Positions 16,645 to 27,424 of a stretch of 64,000 bases of DNA are shown piece by piece. The notes beneath the pieces are model-generated. The model worked only from the letters and a program-made list of their open reading frames with translations, searched no databases and had not been told where the DNA came from. This DNA is from Micromonospora narathiwatensis (lineage in GTDB: Bacteria > Actinomycetota > Actinomycetes > Mycobacteriales > Micromonosporaceae). The DNA lies in assembly GCF_900089605.1 (NCBI RefSeq), contig NZ_LT594324.1, forward strand, positions 1,612,001 through 1,676,000. Direction: 5' to 3'. Positions within the stretch are counted from its first letter, which is position 1. Each line of letters starts with the position of its first letter. The position numbers were made by a program, and so were the translations under genes.

Positions 16645-17159
16645 GTCGTCCGCCGGACGGGGATGAGCCGGACCTCGATCGGGTCGCGGCGCGGGGCGGC
16701 CAGTCGGTCGAGTTCCCAGCGCAGCGCGAACTCGACGTCGGCACGGGCCGACGGGTCGCCCGTCGCGGTCACCCGGGGCCGCCAGTCGTCCCCGCGTCGG
16801 CGCAGACGTACCCGGGCCCGGTGGACGCTCGGCACGGCGCGGGCCACCCGGGCCAGCCGCCGTTCGACCGAGCGGCGGTGCAGGTGCCAGCCGTCGTCCT
16901 CGGCGAGGCGCAGTCGGACGGGGCGCCACCGGAGCAGCTCCGCGACGAGCAGGACCAGACCGAGCAGGGCGACGCCCGCGGCGACCGCCCGGACCGGGGC
17001 GTCCTGCCAGCGGGTGGTGGTCAGGACGGCGTACCACCGTTGGACCAGCGAGCCGGGGTGGCCGGACGCGGCGAGCAGCGCCTCGACCGTGACGAGCGTC
17101 CCGCCGGCGAGCAGGGCGACGGCGAGCAGCAGGGTGGCGATCCGGTTGACCGTCCGCAC
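16641..17159 (-). CDS. AmaP-like alkaline-shock membrane anchor protein
   Basis: A 172-residue membrane protein: the first segment is RIATLLLAVALLAGGTLVTV, the second AVAAGVALLGLVLLVAELL, and a soluble domain follows with VERRLARVARAVPSVHRARVR. The layout (two membrane helices and an Asp23-like tail) matches AmaP, which anchors Asp23 to the membrane in firmicutes; actinomycetes encode related proteins beside Asp23. The GTG at 17159 lies 27 bases after the Asp23 stop. Its own stop overlaps the start of the DUF6286 gene. The assignment is from architecture and neighbourhood. Confidence 0.75.
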   Translation of the reverse strand: MRTVNRIATLLLAVALLAGGTLVTVEALLAASGHPGSLVQRWYAVLTTTRWQDAPVRAVAAGVALLGLVLLVAELLRWRPVRLRLAEDDGWHLHRRSVERRLARVARAVPSVHRARVRLRRRGDDWRPRVTATGDPSARADVEFALRWELDRLAAPRRDPIEVRLIPVRRTT

Positions 17160-17186
17160 GTCAGCCTCCCGTCGCCGGGCCGCCGC

Positions 17187-17690
17187 TCACGTCGCCGTCC
17201 AGGCGTCCGCGTCGGCCCCGGACTCGTCGTACGCGGGGGCCGCCCCGTCGGGCAGGCGCAGGTCCACCACCGTGACGGTGACCGCCTCGACGGTGAGCCC
17301 GGTCTCCGCCCCGACCCGAACGCCGATCCGGCGGCGTACCGCCTCGGCGACCGACGGCAGGTGGGCGCCGTGCTCGACGACCAGGTCCAGGTCGACGCGC
17401 GCGACGCCGCCGCAGACCCGGACGGTCGCCGTGGCGTCGGGGGCGGCCGGCGCGCGTCCCACCGCGTCCTCGACCAGCCGGGCGACCCGCTCCTCCGTCC
17501 ACGGCTGCGCCGGGGTGGCGGGCTCGGGTGCGGCCACGGATTCGGGTGCGGCCATGGATTCGGGTGCGGCCATGGATTCCGGTGCGGCCACGGATTCGGG
17601 TGGGGCCAGGGGCTCGGGCCCGGCCACCGATTCGGGCGTGGCCGCGGATTCGGGCGGGGACGCGCCGCGCCGCGGCAGGATGCCGGTCAT
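17187..17690 (-). CDS. Asp23/Gls24-family envelope stress protein with PES(V/M)AA repeats
   Basis: A 167-residue protein. The C-terminal half (about 68-150) has the Asp23/Gls24 pattern: WTEERVARLVEDAVGRA, then a strand-rich segment VRVCGGVARVDLDLVVEHG and SVAEAVRRRIGVRVGAETGL with VEAVTVTVVDL. The N-terminal half is a proline-rich linker made of about eight imperfect six-residue repeats (PESVAA, PESMAA and variants) encoded by 18-base tandem repeats. The ATG at 17690 has no strong ribosome binding site. It is the second gene of a four-gene minus-strand operon. Asp23 proteins protect the envelope under alkaline or other stress. Confidence 0.82.
   Translation of the reverse strand: MTGILPRRGASPPESAATPESVAGPEPLAPPESVAAPESMAAPESMAAPESVAAPEPATPAQPWTEERVARLVEDAVGRAPAAPDATATVRVCGGVARVDLDLVVEHGAHLPSVAEAVRRRIGVRVGAETGLTVEAVTVTVVDLRLPDGAAPAYDESGADADAWTAT
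17523..17666. repeat. 18-base tandem repeat inside the Asp23-like gene
   Basis: About eight imperfect copies of TTCGGGTGCGGCCATGGA run head to tail. They stay in frame and encode PES(V/M)AA units on the minus strand. Middle copies are nearly identical and outer copies have drifted, the usual pattern of repeat expansion by slippage. Confidence 0.85.
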
Positions 17691-17703
17691 CGTCGCGCCC
17701 CGC

Positions 17704-17886
17704 TCACCGGCGTCGCTCCGCTCGGTCGGCGAACCCGGGCGCGGCGGCGTCGCCGTCGAGAAGCCGGACCAGGAGCCAGCCGACCAGCCCGGCCAGGGTG
17801 GCGGCCGCGGCGACGCCGATCCCGCCGAGCGCCCAGACCGCCACCGGGAGGAACCCGGCGAGGAACCCGAACTGTTGCCGCGTCAT
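17704..17886 (-). CDS. DUF2273-like small membrane protein of the Asp23 cluster
   Basis: A 60-residue protein with two hydrophobic helices (FGFLAGFLPVAVWALGGIGV and AATLAGLVGWLLVRLL) and a charged C-terminus. Its size, topology and position at the head of an Asp23 operon match DUF2273-type proteins. The ATG at 17886 follows GGAGGTGGGC; the GTG two codons earlier overlaps that ribosome binding site. Function is unknown. It probably sits in the membrane next to the AmaP-like protein. Confidence 0.72.
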   Translation of the reverse strand: MTRQQFGFLAGFLPVAVWALGGIGVAAAATLAGLVGWLLVRLLDGDAAAPGFADRAERRR

Positions 17887-18143
17887 GCCCACCTCCGCTC
17901 AGCGACGACCGACCGGACGGGCGGGTCGTACCCGTTCCCGCGCCGCGCAGTCATCGCGCCCGGCGACGGCGGCGACCAGACCGCCCGGTGGCCGCGGAAA
18001 AGGCGACGAACGGGTACGAGCCGGCCAGCCCCCTGCCGGTGGGGCAACTGGGCTGGTGACGGCCCGGACCGGTCGATTCCGCCGCACCGGGTGGACGGCA
18101 TCCATGATCGACGGCCTAGACTCGGGCGTCGATCGAGTGACGG

Positions 18144-19022
18144 ATGGATCTGGCGGAGATGACGAGCAGCGGCAGCGTGGCGGCTTCCTGGCTGCGCCCG
18201 GTCACGGCTGGGGGCGCCCCGTCGCTCACCCGCGCCGGTCAGTTCGGGTACGAGTCGCGTCGGCTGGGTGAGCTGGTGCAGGGGCGGCCGCCGGGCGTCA
18301 CCGGGAACCAGTGGAGCACCGCCCTGCGGGAGGGCTTCGACCAGGTGGTCTGTGCGGCCGACGGCCGCCCGGTGTTCGCCGTGCAGGTCGCCCCGCCGGC
18401 ACCCGCCGGTTCCGCCGCCCGTCGCGCCGAGCGGATGACCAGCACGGTCTGCGCCGCCGTCGGCCTGCCGGTGCTACGGGTCGAGTCGTCGACCCTGCGC
18501 GGTGCCGAACACTCCCGGCGTCTCGTCGAGTACGTCATCGACGCGCGGAGCTACGCCGCCGGCTCGGGACCGGAGGCCGGGGACGCCGTCGGGTTCCGGG
18601 AGATCGTCGGCCGGCTGCCCGACGGCCGCAGCGGGCCGGTGAACGACCTCGGGGCGCTGGCTCGGGCCGCCGCCGTCGAGGCGTACGTCGAGCGGCGTCT
18701 CGCCGACCCGATCGTCCGCGGCCTGCACGTGCGCTGGACGGGCGGCCCCGCCGAGGGGTGGAGCTGGATCGAGGTGCGGCCCGGCCGCTGCCTGGTCGAA
18801 CGGGTCGAACTCCTCGTGCAGCGGTTCTCCTGCGGGGTGGACCCGGGCCGGCTCGCCGAGGACCTGGCCGCAGTGGCGGTGGGGGAGCGGCTGCGCGACC
18901 TCGACGCCGTCGAGTCGTCGCTGGTCGACCGGGACGAGCTGCGCGAGCGTATCCGGCGGCTGGCGACCCGGCGCGACGAGTTCGACGGCGGCTTCGCCTT
19001 CGACCACCTCTGCGAGGACTGA
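18144..19022 (+). CDS. DUF2726-like protein of unknown function
   Basis: A 292-residue soluble protein. The central part (VVCAADGRPVFAVQV ... RRAERMTSTVCAAVGLPVLRVESS, about 70-130) resembles DUF2726, a nuclease-like fold in which a bound subunit reads 'vDG.P..AIElD...K...aGlPllRi'. The usual acidic nuclease residues are not obvious, so activity is doubtful. The second half (about 170-290) is helical and lacks a known domain. The start is uncertain: ATG 18144 or ATG 18159. A TAGACT -10 element lies at 18117-18122. The gene stands alone, divergent from the Asp23 operon. Confidence 0.65.
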   Translation: MDLAEMTSSGSVAASWLRPVTAGGAPSLTRAGQFGYESRRLGELVQGRPPGVTGNQWSTALREGFDQVVCAADGRPVFAVQVAPPAPAGSAARRAERMTSTVCAAVGLPVLRVESSTLRGAEHSRRLVEYVIDARSYAAGSGPEAGDAVGFREIVGRLPDGRSGPVNDLGALARAAAVEAYVERRLADPIVRGLHVRWTGGPAEGWSWIEVRPGRCLVERVELLVQRFSCGVDPGRLAEDLAAVAVGERLRDLDAVESSLVDRDELRERIRRLATRRDEFDGGFAFDHLCED

Positions 19023-19315
19023 GCCACCGCGCGGGCTGCTGACCGCGTGGACGGCCCGTTCTGTCGGCCGATCCCGGCCGGATCCGGCCGTGGATTCTCC
19101 CGATCCCGGTTGAACCATCGCCGTCGTCGATCCGTACCCAAGCGGGAATGGACGTAGACCTTCCCAGCCGCGCCGGCAGGCGCGGAGACGGTGCGGAGAG
19201 GGCATCGTCGGTCATCGACGTGCGATCAGAACCGTCGCAGTGATCCGTGCCCCCGAATTCCGTCGGTCCGCCGGGGTCACGGGTCGATCACCGGATCGAG
19301 AAGGAGAACAATTCG

Positions 19316-20563
19316 ATGCGCAGGTCCACACGGGCGCGCCGGACATCCGGTAACACGCGGATCAAGCGGGTGTTGGCCGTGGTCGGCACGCTCGCGGTCT
19401 TCGGCGGCATCGCCGCCGTCACGCAGATCTCGTCCGCCGAGGACCGGCGGACCTACCGCCGGGCCGCCTCGGCGTCGTGTGTTCCGGCGAGCCCCGGCGC
19501 GACCGCGCCGAGCGGTGCCGGCAGCACCACCCGGACCTGGCAGAACGGCCGGTGGGTGCGCAACCACTGGGGCGACGGGCAGCTGTCGGTCGCCGAGTGC
19601 CAGCAGAGCGGACCGGGTGGGACCGGCGCCGGTGCGCCCACCGTGGCCTGCCCGGACGTGAAGAGCAGCCTTCCGCAGGTGCCCGATCAGGCGCGTGCCG
19701 CGGTGGACCGCGAACTCGCCCTGCTGGACACGCAGATCGCCGAGGCGAACCGGCGACTCGCCGCGCTGGGCGAGCGCGACGGGCAGGACTTCGTCAACAA
19801 CGCCATCCTGCGTCCCCTCGCCGACAAGCGGACCGCCACGCTGAACCGGATCGCCACCGCGATCGGGCGGGTCGCGCAGCGCCCCGAGGGTCTCGACCAG
19901 TTGGCCCAGTGCGCCATCGCCGACAACGGCCAGAACGGCGACGACGGTGGAAGCAACAATGGTGGAAACAGCAACGGTGGCGGCAGCAACGGTGGCAGCA
20001 GCGGCGGGAGCGGCAACGGACTGGAGGTGCTCGCCAAGGACTGCGGCAACAGCGGGCTCCAGCCGCACGACGGGTTCCAGGCCGGGAACCGCTGTGTGAG
20101 CACCGCCTTCGGTGAGGTGGGCGCGGCGGCGAACAACCCCTCGCTGCTCATCACCCAGTTCCCGAACCAGGTTCGCCGCAACCAGCCGTTCACCCTGCGG
20201 GTCACCACGCGGAACCTGATCCGGGACCGCTTCCTCGCCGCCGGCCAGGGCGGCTACTACCTGGAGAGTTCGCTGCTCAACGACCAGGGCCTGGTACGCG
20301 GACATTTCCACACCGCCTGCCGGATGCTCGACGGCACCCGTCAGCCCCCGAACCCGGCGGACATGCCGGCCTTCTTCGTGGCGACCGAGGACGGTCGGGG
20401 CGGCGCCCAGGCGGACGACGTGCTCATCCAGATTCCCGGCCTGCCGCGATCGGGTCTGGCGCAGTGCGCGGTCTGGGCCGGTGACGGCTCGCACCGCATC
20501 CCGATGATGGAGCGCGCCAACCAGACCCCCGCCTTCGACGTGGTGCGGATCCGGGTCAACTGA
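19316..20563 (+). CDS. Secreted protein with Gly/Asn/Ser linker, unknown function
   Basis: A 415-residue exported protein. The N-terminus is a basic stretch and a hydrophobic helix (VLAVVGTLAVFGGIAAVTQI, about 20-40), a signal peptide or anchor. Residues about 125-190 form a helical segment (VPDQARAAVDRELALLDTQI ... RLAAL) like a coiled coil. About 205-238 is a low-complexity Gly/Asn/Ser linker. The C-terminal domain (about 240-415) has four cysteines (CGNSG, NRCVS, HTACRML, AQCAV) and a repeated GQGGYYLESSLL / HFHTACRM pattern that I do not recognise. The ATG at 19316 follows AAGGAG. No cell-wall anchoring motif is present. A terminator follows. Confidence 0.8.
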   Translation: MRRSTRARRTSGNTRIKRVLAVVGTLAVFGGIAAVTQISSAEDRRTYRRAASASCVPASPGATAPSGAGSTTRTWQNGRWVRNHWGDGQLSVAECQQSGPGGTGAGAPTVACPDVKSSLPQVPDQARAAVDRELALLDTQIAEANRRLAALGERDGQDFVNNAILRPLADKRTATLNRIATAIGRVAQRPEGLDQLAQCAIADNGQNGDDGGSNNGGNSNGGGSNGGSSGGSGNGLEVLAKDCGNSGLQPHDGFQAGNRCVSTAFGEVGAAANNPSLLITQFPNQVRRNQPFTLRVTTRNLIRDRFLAAGQGGYYLESSLLNDQGLVRGHFHTACRMLDGTRQPPNPADMPAFFVATEDGRGGAQADDVLIQIPGLPRSGLAQCAVWAGDGSHRIPMMERANQTPAFDVVRIRVN

Positions 20564-20571
20564 CGGTCGGC

Positions 20572-20611
20572 GGCCGGAGCCCGTCCGGGGCGTACCCGGG
20601 CGGCTCCGGCC
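20572..20611. terminator. Bidirectional terminator
   Basis: GGCCGGAGCC (20572-20581) pairs perfectly with 20602-20611 between the convergent secreted-protein and MFS genes. Confidence 0.6.
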
Positions 20612-20649
20612 GGGCGGATCGCTCGGCGCGGGCGCGGGCCGGGGGTGGG

Positions 20650-21897
20650 TCACACCGGCGCGGGCTCCGGCCGGGCGAGGGCCGGCGTGGGTGCCCGCAG
20701 CCCTTCGATCCGTCGGGTACGCGTCGGGCCGGCGACCAGGTTGCCCAACGCCACGAGCAGGGCCAGCCCGCCCAGTCCGAGCCAGAGCGCGGTGTCGCCG
20801 AACCGGCCGGTGACCAGGCCGCTTACGGTCGGGCCGGCGAAGCTGGCGAAGGCGTACCCCAGCGAGTAGACGCCCTGGTACCGGCCGCGTTGCGCGGCAG
20901 GGGAGAGGTCGGCGGTGAGCGCCGAGTTGGCGGGCGTCATCATCATCTCGCCGAGGGTCCAGACCAGCACGCTGAGGGCGTAGAGCAGGACGGTGTCGGC
21001 CATGGCGGTGACCACGAACCCGGCGCCGATCACCACCGCCGCCATCGCGATGGTGCGGGAGCGGTCGAAGCGGGCGATCAGCCGGGGCACGAACAACTGG
21101 CCCGCCACGATCATCAGCCCGTTCACCGCGATGACCGGCCCGTACGCCGACGCGGGCAGCCCGTCGGCCCGCAACGCCACCGGCAGCATGGCGTTCGCCT
21201 CGATGCAGAGCCAGATCAGCCCGGTCAGCGCGGTGAAGGTGAGGAACACCCGGTCGCGCAGCACCGCGCCGAGGCCGCCCCGGTCGGCCCGGACGCGGGG
21301 CCCGACGGCGTCGGGGGCCGGCCGGGACTCCGGCACCTTGAGCGCGATCAGGGCGGCGGTGCCGAGCAGCACGGCGGCGTTGAGCACGAAGAGCAGCAGC
21401 GGGTCGGCCCGGATCAGCACGCCGGCCACCGTGGCGGCCACCGAGAACCCGATGTTGATCGCCCAGTAGTTGAGGGTCAGCGCCCGTAGCCGGTCGCGCT
21501 CGCCGACCACGTCGATGATGGTGGCGGTGAAGGCCGGCCGGGCCACGCCGAGGAAGAGCCCGAGGGCCAGGGTGAGCGCCGCGATGGCGACCGGGCGGCC
21601 GGTCAGTCCCAGCCCGAGCGCGGTGGCCGCGGCGGCGACGTTGCCGGAGAGCATCGCCGGCCGCCGTCCCCACCGGTCCGCGACGATGCCGCCGACCAGC
21701 GTGCCGAGCGCGCTGCCGGCCCCGTGCAACCCGATCACCATGCCCGCGTACGACGGGTCGAAGTGGCGCACCGAGACCAGGTAGACGCCGAGGTAGATGG
21801 CGACGAAGCTGCCCAGCCGGTTGATCAGCGTGGCGGTCCAGAGATACCAGAACGTGCGGGGCAGGCCGCCCCCGGTCTGTCGCCACCAGGCTGTCAT
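20650..21897 (-). CDS. MFS transporter (drug-efflux type)
   Basis: A 415-residue major facilitator protein with about 12 membrane helices. The motif A-like sequence GGIVADRWGRRPAML follows helix 2, and the second half repeats the pattern near RLIARFDRSRTIAMAA. Substrates are probably small drugs or metabolites exported with a proton. The ATG at 21897 is chosen although the frame is open to 22023, because the extra residues overlap an operator-like palindrome at 21922-21951 and a GGGGTGGGGC site precedes 21897. The gene is likely repressed by an unlinked MarR- or TetR-type regulator binding there. Confidence 0.9.
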   Translation of the reverse strand: MTAWWRQTGGGLPRTFWYLWTATLINRLGSFVAIYLGVYLVSVRHFDPSYAGMVIGLHGAGSALGTLVGGIVADRWGRRPAMLSGNVAAAATALGLGLTGRPVAIAALTLALGLFLGVARPAFTATIIDVVGERDRLRALTLNYWAINIGFSVAATVAGVLIRADPLLLFVLNAAVLLGTAALIALKVPESRPAPDAVGPRVRADRGGLGAVLRDRVFLTFTALTGLIWLCIEANAMLPVALRADGLPASAYGPVIAVNGLMIVAGQLFVPRLIARFDRSRTIAMAAVVIGAGFVVTAMADTVLLYALSVLVWTLGEMMMTPANSALTADLSPAAQRGRYQGVYSLGYAFASFAGPTVSGLVTGRFGDTALWLGLGGLALLVALGNLVAGPTRTRRIEGLRAPTPALARPEPAPV

Positions 21898-21921
21898 GCC
21901 CCACCCCCGTGCGTCGTCCGC

Positions 21922-21951
21922 GTAATGACCATTGGCCATGGCGGTCATTAC
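21922..21951. promoter_or_regulatory. Operator-like palindrome upstream of the MFS gene
   Basis: GTAATGACC (21922-21930) and GGTCATTAC (21943-21951) are perfectly complementary arms, 12 bases apart, 25 bases upstream of the MFS start. They are far less GC-rich than the flanks. The spacing suits a dimeric repressor. Confidence 0.6.
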
Positions 21952-22134
21952 AACCCAGGGGTACGACGCGGGAGCGGTCACCGGGTGGCCGTCGTGGCGC
22001 CGCTCACTGCGCCACCGTGGCAATGGATGCCGGTGCGCTCGTCATCGATGAAAATTGTGAACGCTGAAAAGCCAACCGGGGCCGCGCTGATTTCCCAGCG
22101 TGACCCCGGCGTGCCCGACGGTGAACCGGGAGGC

Positions 22135-22482
22135 TCAGCGGTTCTTGTACGCCTCCACCACCGAGACGGGGATCCGGCCCCGCTCGGAAATCTCGTAGCC
22201 GTTCTTCGTGGCCCATTCCCGGATGGCGCGGTTCTGCTCGCGGTCCATTCCGGAGGTGGCCGGGCGAGCCGTCCGGCGCGTCGCGCGCACGCTCTCGACC
22301 GGTCCGCGACCGATCCGCCTGCCAGCGCTGATGTACGGGTCCAGGGCCTTGCGCAGGACGCCGGCGTTCTCGTCGGAGACGTCGATCGTGTACGCCACGC
22401 CGTCCAGGCCGAACTCGACGGTCCGATCCGCCTTTCCGCCGTCGAGGTCGTCGGTCAGAACGGTGATTACTTTCCTTGCCAT
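22135..22482 (-). CDS. lsr2: Lsr2 nucleoid-associated protein
   Basis: Lsr2 is the actinobacterial H-NS-like protein that bridges DNA and silences AT-rich, often horizontally acquired genes. It has 115 residues: an N-terminal dimerisation domain ([20 protein letters not shown] ... [17 protein letters not shown]) and a C-terminal DNA-binding domain with the RGR minor-groove hook ([14 protein letters not shown]). The ATG at 22482 has GGGAG eight bases upstream; the ATG two codons earlier is too close. It is divergent from lon across a relatively AT-rich intergenic region, which Lsr2 itself could bind. Confidence 0.95.
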   Translation of the reverse strand: MARKVITVLTDDLDGGKADRTVEFGLDGVAYTIDVSDENAGVLRKALDPYISAGRRIGRGPVESVRATRRTARPATSGMDREQNRAIREWATKNGYEISERGRIPVSVVEAYKNR

Positions 22483-22524
22483 CGCCATTGCTCCCTGTGT
22501 CGGGCGGGGTGTGGCTAAGAGTTT

Positions 22525-22552
22525 GACCTATGGTGCGGCAAATTCGCAACAA
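22525..22552 (-). promoter_or_regulatory. Candidate lsr2 promoter
   Basis: On the minus strand TTGTTG (22547-22552) and TAGGTC (22525-22530) are 16 bases apart in the AT-richest part of the intergenic region. Confidence 0.3.
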
Positions 22553-22686
22553 TATCTGCCGATCGCCATTCGGCGGGTCGGCTAATCCATCCCCCGGAAT
22601 GGCGGGTCGACGCGCGGCGCGGTGCGGCGGAGGGTGGTCGAATAGTGGCGTGGGTCACAAGCCGGAACAAGGGGAACGGTTTGTTA

Positions 22687-22707
22687 CTTGAGCCTGACAC
22701 GCTCAAC
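22687..22707. promoter_or_regulatory. HAIR element (HspR operator) upstream of lon
   Basis: CTTGAGC-CTGACAC-GCTCAAC matches the HspR-associated inverted repeat CTTGAGT-N7-ACTCAAG in arm sequence and spacing. It lies 23 bases upstream of the lon start. In Streptomyces lon belongs to the HspR heat-shock regulon. Confidence 0.75.
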
Positions 22708-22729
22708 TCAACATGATGGCAGGTGTTCG

Positions 22730-25066
<2,337 letters not shown>

Positions 25067-25075
25067 GCCAGCGGC

Positions 25076-25116
25076 AGGAGCCCCCTGTCACGCCTCGTGC
25101 GTGACAGGGGGTTCCT
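25076..25116. terminator. Bidirectional terminator between lon and the helicase gene
   Basis: CCCCCTGTCACGC (25081-25093) pairs with 25099-25111; AGGA/TCCT flanks extend the stem. It separates two convergent genes. Confidence 0.8.
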
Positions 25117-25129
25117 GTTGACACGTCAC

Positions 25130-26857
25130 TCAGCGGTGGTCTCGTGCGCCGTCGAAACCCTCCCGATCGAGGCGCACCGTCGCCTTGCGGCCCTTGATGG
25201 TGCTGCCGCGCAGCCCCCGGATCACCTCGTCGGCCAGCGCGTACGGGACCTCCACCAGGGAGAACCGGTCGGCGATCTCGATCGAGCCGATGTCCCGCCC
25301 GCTGGCCCGGGTCTCCCCGGTGATCGCCCCGACCAGGTCCTGCGGGCGCACCCCGGCGCGCCGGCCCAGGCCGATGAAGACCTGGGTCGTACCACCGGGG
25401 CGGGTGCCGCGCCGCTCCCGGCCCTCGTGCCCCCGCTGCTCCCGCTGCTCCCGGGGCGGACGGACCGAGACCTGCGGGATCTCCTCCTCCTCGTCGGCCG
25501 TGCCGGGAAGGGTCGCCTCGTGGGCCAGCCGCACCGCGGCGAGCGCGACCTCCATCAGGTCGAACTCGTCGGTCAGCGACTCCACGATCGCCCGGAACGG
25601 CTCCAGGTCGTCCTCCAGCAACGACTCCCGCAGCGCCGCCTGGGTCAGCTCCAGCCGCCGGGTCCGCAGATCCGCCACCGTGGGGATCTTGTCGACGGCG
25701 ATCCGCTGGCCGGTGACCCGCTCGATGGTCTTGAGCATCCGGTGCTCGCGCGGTTCGGCGAGGGTGATCGCCACGCCCTCCCGGCCGGCCCGGCCCACCC
25801 GGCCGATCCGGTGCACGTACGACTCCGGCGCCGACGGGACGTCGTAGTTGACCACGTGGCTGAGCTGCTCGACGTCCAGCCCGCGGGCCGCCACGTCGGT
25901 CGCCACCAGCAGGTCGGCGGTGCCCGCCCGCAGCCGGCCCATCACCCGGTCCCGCTGCTCCTGGCTCATTCCGCCGTGCAGCGCCTCGGCCCGGTAGCCC
26001 CGGCCGTTCATCGTCTCGGTGAGCCGGTCCACCTCCTCCCGGCTGCGGCAGAACACGATCGCCGCGGTCGGCGACTCCACGTCCAGCACCCGGCCCAGGG
26101 CGGCCGGCTTGTGCGCCCGCGCCACGATGTACGCGCTCTGCCGCACCCGGGGCGCCTCGCCGGCCACCGGCCGCTCGCGCTCGATCTGGATGCGGACCGG
26201 GTCGGTCAGGTGCTGGCGGGCCAGCCCGTCGATCCGCGCCGGCATGGTCGCCGAGAAGAGCACCGTCTGCCGGTCGGCGGGGGCGTGCTCCAGGATCGCC
26301 TCGATGTCCTCGGCGAAACCCATGTCGAGCATCTCGTCGGCCTCGTCCAGCACCACCGTCGTCAGCGAACCCAGCCGCAGGGTGCCCCGGGCGATGTGGT
26401 CCAGCGCCCGGCCCGGCGTCGCCACCACCACGTCCACGCCCAGGTCCAGGGCGCGCAACTGCCGGCCGATCGGCTGGCCGCCGTAGATCGGCAGGACCCG
26501 CGTGCCGAGGTCCTTGCCGTACCGGTGGAACGCCTCGGAGACCTGCACCGCCAGCTCCCGGGTGGGCACCAGCACCAGCGACACCGGATCCCCGCCCGTG
26601 CGTTTGTCGGGCAGCCGCTGCAACAGCGGCAGGGCGAAGGCGGCCGTCTTGCCCGTGCCCGTCGCCGCCTGGCCGAGCAGGTCCTGGCCGGCGAGCAGGG
26701 GTGGGATCGCCTCCCGCTGGATCGGGGTCGGCTCCTCGTAGCCGAGCGCGGCCAGCGCGCCCAGCAGTTCGGCGCGCAGCCCGAGATCCGCGAAGGCGGT
26801 CGCCGCGTCGGCGTCGTCGGGGATGGTGGCGTCGGTCGGGGTTGGTGCGGAACTCAT
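25130..26857 (-). CDS. DEAD-box ATP-dependent RNA helicase
   Basis: A 575-residue RNA helicase that remodels RNA or ribosome precursors. All core motifs are present: the Q motif (PTPIQREAIPPLL), Walker A ATGTGKT, PTREL, VLDEADEML, SAT, and HRIGRVGRAG. The C-terminal part has an acidic/basic linker (about 435-480; EEEEIPQVSVRPPREQREQR) and a DbpA-like RNA-binding domain (VFIGLGRRAGVRPQDLVGAI ... VEVPYALADEVIRGLRG), the layout of CsdA/DeaD-type helicases. The ATG at 26857 has AAAGG eight bases upstream. It probably functions in cold-shock or ribosome assembly. It is convergent with lon. Confidence 0.94.
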   Translation of the reverse strand: MSSAPTPTDATIPDDADAATAFADLGLRAELLGALAALGYEEPTPIQREAIPPLLAGQDLLGQAATGTGKTAAFALPLLQRLPDKRTGGDPVSLVLVPTRELAVQVSEAFHRYGKDLGTRVLPIYGGQPIGRQLRALDLGVDVVVATPGRALDHIARGTLRLGSLTTVVLDEADEMLDMGFAEDIEAILEHAPADRQTVLFSATMPARIDGLARQHLTDPVRIQIERERPVAGEAPRVRQSAYIVARAHKPAALGRVLDVESPTAAIVFCRSREEVDRLTETMNGRGYRAEALHGGMSQEQRDRVMGRLRAGTADLLVATDVAARGLDVEQLSHVVNYDVPSAPESYVHRIGRVGRAGREGVAITLAEPREHRMLKTIERVTGQRIAVDKIPTVADLRTRRLELTQAALRESLLEDDLEPFRAIVESLTDEFDLMEVALAAVRLAHEATLPGTADEEEEIPQVSVRPPREQREQRGHEGRERRGTRPGGTTQVFIGLGRRAGVRPQDLVGAITGETRASGRDIGSIEIADRFSLVEVPYALADEVIRGLRGSTIKGRKATVRLDREGFDGARDHR

Positions 26858-26938
26858 GCGTCAAGCCTTTCATCACCGCCGAGGGGCGATCGCGGCGACC
26901 GGCACAACCGTCGACCCGGCCACCTTCCAGGGCCCCGG

Positions 26939-27367
26939 TCAGCTCGCCTCGACGGGTACCCGGGCCTCGGCGAGCAGCGCCGGACCGGCGTACGCGACCG
27001 GGGTGGGGGCCGGTGCCGGACGCAGGGTCGCCAGTTGCTCGGCGCTGAGCGCGTACACCACCCGGCCCAGGCCGGAGCGCTCGATCGCCGTCGCGCACAT
27101 GCCGCACGGCTGGCAGCTCGTGTACATGGTGGCGACGGCGGCCGCCTCGGCAGCCAGGTGCCGGGCCGCCCAGCGGGCCAGCTTCAGTTCCGGATGCGCG
27201 GTGATGTCGTCGTCGGTGCGCTCGGTGTTGACCTCCTCGGCCGCCACCCGCCCCTCCGCGTCGACCAGCAGCGACCCGAACGGGCCGTCCCCCGCGTCCC
27301 GGGCGGCGGCGGCCAGTTCGATGGCCCGGCGCAGGTGACGTTCGTCGGTCTCGGTCAGCACGCTCAT
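26939..27367 (-). CDS. Nucleoside deaminase, CMP/dCMP-deaminase fold
   Basis: A 142-residue zinc-dependent deaminase. The zinc motifs are HPE (AHPELKLARWA) and PCGMC (SCQPCGMCATAIE). The first motif has HPE where most family members have HAE; the catalytic glutamate is kept. The protein resembles guanine and cytosine/nucleoside deaminases, so the substrate is uncertain. The ATG at 27367 is the first sensible start; the long frame upstream runs antisense to the next gene. It is divergent from the 2'-5' RNA ligase-like gene with about 57 bases between. Confidence 0.87.
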   Translation of the reverse strand: MSVLTETDERHLRRAIELAAAARDAGDGPFGSLLVDAEGRVAAEEVNTERTDDDITAHPELKLARWAARHLAAEAAAVATMYTSCQPCGMCATAIERSGLGRVVYALSAEQLATLRPAPAPTPVAYAGPALLAEARVPVEAS

Positions 27368-27412
27368 CCGGTCCGTATTCCCCACCGGGCGTCGCGGCAC
27401 ACCGCCGACGAC

Positions 27413-27418
27413 TAGCCT
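27413..27418 (+). promoter_or_regulatory. -10 element of a leaderless transcript (TAGCCT)
   Basis: TAGCCT fits TANNNT, six bases before the GTG at 27425; no ribosome binding site is present. Confidence 0.55.
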
Positions 27419-27424
27419 GGCGGC

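Noticed and set aside
17523..17666. Possible CRISPR-like array
   Set aside because: Units are contiguous 18-base repeats without spacers and stay in frame in a protein.
25076..25116. Hairpin as a small regulatory RNA
   Set aside because: Position between convergent stops and stem length fit a bidirectional terminator better.
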